Assembly (NCBI GenBank): GCA_037179515.1
Contig: JAXCGZ010011624.1
Coordinates: forward strand, 1 to 64,000
Direction of reading: 5' to 3'
DNA: 64,000 nucleotides
Origin: Halocaridina rubra
Lineage: Eukaryota; Arthropoda; Malacostraca; Decapoda; Atyidae
Below the pieces are notes generated by a model, which was not told the DNA's origin, did no database searches, and saw only the letters and a list, made by a program, of their open reading frames with translations. Below are positions 62,104 to 64,000 of the stretch, piece by piece. Both the position numbers and the translations under genes were made by a program. How positions within the stretch are numbered: the stretch's first letter is position 1; the number at the start of each line of letters is the position of its first letter.

Positions 62104-63695
62104 CAGTGATCCTTCGCTGTATCGCGTTTCTTGGTTCGCGATTTCACTGTAACGCAATTTTTTGGGGCATTTTTTTTTTGGGGGGGGGGGGGTATATGCA
62201 AAAATATCAAAAAAATAAAAATTTTCAGTATTTTCATTTTTTTATTGAAAAAACTTATTTCATCATCTAATTGATAAAAAAAATTTATTTCCCAGCCTAC
62301 GAATAATAAAACAGTAAAAAGTAGCAAAAAACATAAATTTAGATATACAGTATAACTCACAGCATTGCATCATGTGAAATAGTATCCGATAGCGTACAAT
62401 GTATTGGGGTCGCAGCTACGTGAGCTAGCATATATATTTATATTTCCAGTAGTTTCATGATTTTATTGATAAAAAATGTATATCTTAGCCTAAGAATAAT
62501 AAAACAGTAAAAAATAGAAAAAAACATAAATACCTTCAGTATTGCACCATGTAAAATACGATACCGGTATCAGCGTTTCGGAAAACGATAAGGGTCGAAC
62601 CTACGTAAGATATTACATCTTGAAATTTTCATTATTTTATTGATAAAACAAGTATTTCCTAGCCTAAGAGTAATAAAACAGTAAAAAATAGTAAAAAACA
62701 TAAATTTAGATATATAACTCACAGCATTAAATAGTAAAAAACATAAATTTAGATATATAACTCACAGTATTGCATCATGTGAAATAGTGTCCGATAGCGT
62801 ACAATGTATTGGGGTCACACCTACGTGAGCTAGCATATACATTAAAATTTCCAGTAGTTTAATGATTTTATTGATAAAAAAACGTATTTCTTAGCCTAAG
62901 AATAATAAAACAGTAAAAAATAGCAAAAAACATAAATACTAACAGTATTGCAACATGTAAAATACGATACCGTTATCAGCGTTTCGGACAAAGGCTTGCA
63001 CCATCTTCCATTGTCTAGCCTCACTCGTTCAGTTTAACTCACGAGTGCGCCGTTCACGTTGTGCTTATTAATACGTTTTGCTTGTGATATTTTTACTCGC
63101 ATATTCTAACCTTTGCAATGCCTCCCAAGCATCCTTCATCTTCTAAGGCTTCTTGTAGTGAGCCTAAACGGCAAAGGAAAATGTTATCCGTAACAGATAA
63201 GGTGAAACTCTTAGATATGTTGAATGAAGGAAAAAGGTTTACGGATGTCGGCCGCTATTTTGGCCTCAATGAATAACAGCCGTAAAGCTGTTATTGGCTG
63301 CGGAATAATTTCCTCTCGCGTCTACAAACTCATTACCACCTCATTCACGGTAAGTTTACCTATCACGTACATATAAATTTACGTTGCATGCTGTTATTTA
63401 TAAAGTAAAGGGTGGTTTTTTAACAGTGCAGGGAGGGTTTATACAGCAAACATAAAAATAATTGTAAAATACCTATGTACATGAGTATAGCATATAAATT
63501 TACACTTGCATGCTGTTATTTATGAAGAAAAGGGTGGTTTGTTAACAGTACAGGGAGGGTTTATACAGTTTATACGGTGTAAACGTAAAAACAAATTAAA
63601 ATATCTATGTACATATAGGCTGATCCTACTCCGCAATTTTCCTGTCTCGCGCCGGGTCCCGGAACCGAACCTTTGCGATAATTGAAGGAACACTG
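62104..63695 (+). mobile_element. Family A element with best-preserved transposase start
   Basis: Termini are CAGTGATCCTTCGCTGTATC and, in reverse, CAGTGTTCCTTCAATTATCG; they match those of 841-2286. It has two and a half about 400-bp-type repeats, a 52-codon transposase N-terminus (63118-63276), then two 160-bp-type units. Only 8 bp (TATATATA) separate it from the previous family A element. Confidence 0.75.
63118..63276 (+). pseudogene. Tigger-type transposase N-terminal HTH
   Basis: 52 codons: MPPKHPSSSKASCSEPKRQR, KMLSVTDKVKLLDMLNEGKR and FTDVGRYFGLNE, then TAA. The last part (GRYFGLNE) is the recognition-helix turn of CENP-B/Tigger HTH domains, where a Ser-Thr usually follows; here a 9-bp hairpin (AATAACAGC…GCTGTTATT, 63272-63295) carries the stop. 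This is the longest transposase remnant in the window and identifies family A as Tigger/pogo-like. Confidence 0.7.
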
Positions 63696-63708
63696 TGTGT
63701 ATATATAT

Positions 63709-63760
<52 letters not shown>
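63696..63760. repeat. (TA)n microsatellite
   Basis: About 30 TA repeats with one slip, between two family A termini. Confidence 0.97.
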
Positions 63761-63761
<1 letters not shown>

Positions 63762-64000
63762 GGTGTTGCCTCACTTATCGCGGTAATTCGGTTCCGGGAC
63801 CCGGCGCGAACCCGGAAATCCACGGAGTAGGATCTGCCTATATGTACATAGATATTTTAATGTATTTTTACGTTTACACTGTATAAACCCTCCCTGTACT
63901 GCAAAAAAAAACCCTTTACATTATAAATAACAACAAGCAACATAATTTTTTTATGAAAGTGATAAGAAAACTTACCATGAATGAGGTGATGATGACTTGA
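63761..64000 (-). mobile_element. Family A element, cut by window end
   Basis: The terminus CGGTGTTGCCTCACTTATCG is followed by the GGTTCCGGGACCCGGCGCGA block and the start of 160-bp units, matching 57027 onwards. Confidence 0.75.

Overview
This is a eukaryotic, almost purely repetitive genomic window. It has introns in the one host gene fragment, tRNA-derived repeats, LINEs, a Ty3/gypsy retroelement and many TA-target DNA transposons. The very heavy load of long (TA)n, (CT/GA)n and (ATT)n microsatellites, together with CR1/L2-like and I/Jockey-like LINEs and Tigger/pogo-like fragments, resembles decapod crustacean genomes (shrimp, crab, crayfish). That assignment is an inference from overall character; no species-specific gene was recognised. 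There are no rRNA genes, CRISPR arrays or prokaryotic genes.

Layout. 1-840: tail of a TA-target element (family B), a LINE tail fragment and a (TA)n array. 841-2286: a family A element (Tigger/pogo-like termini) carrying transposase N-terminal remnants. 2504-4828: four in-phase coiled-coil exons of a host gene on the minus strand, the only credible host coding sequence. 4919-6804: a family B element with about 180-bp internal repeats. 6805-13303: unclassified repeats, a small MITE (family C), and two family A elements built of about 160-170 bp tandem units. 13304-19444: a family B element interrupted by a degenerate Ty3/gypsy element (14582-19083) that has a 3' LTR but no 5' LTR.

19826-58941: a giant imperfect palindrome. 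The left arm (19826-36640) and right arm (40202-58941) carry the same features in mirror order: family A element with nine 160-bp units, tRNA-derived satellite with an internal head-to-head pivot, family B pieces, a LINE tail fragment, microsatellites, a foldback element, and the 5' half of an I/Jockey-type LINE. The 3.56-kb loop (36641-40201) is the rest of that LINE. Each arm has LINE insertions absent from the other: about 3.8 and 0.35 kb in the left arm, and 4.5 (nearly intact CR1-like LINE) and 0.7 kb in the right. The arms also differ in satellite copy number and microsatellite length, so they have evolved separately. A joined-haplotype assembly artefact remains the main alternative.

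58942-64000: more family A elements with Tigger-type helix-turn-helix remnants, and two tRNA-derived SINE copies between (TA)n arrays.

Recurring theme: 24 (TA)n arrays lie in the window, and most abut the terminus of an element whose expected target duplication is TA. The window therefore looks like a product of repeated TA-target transposition, microsatellite growth and satellite amplification of internal pieces, followed by one large inverted duplication. Nothing suggests genes working together in a pathway. The transposon ORFs are nearly all broken; the gypsy integrase ORF and the CR1-like LINE are the best preserved.
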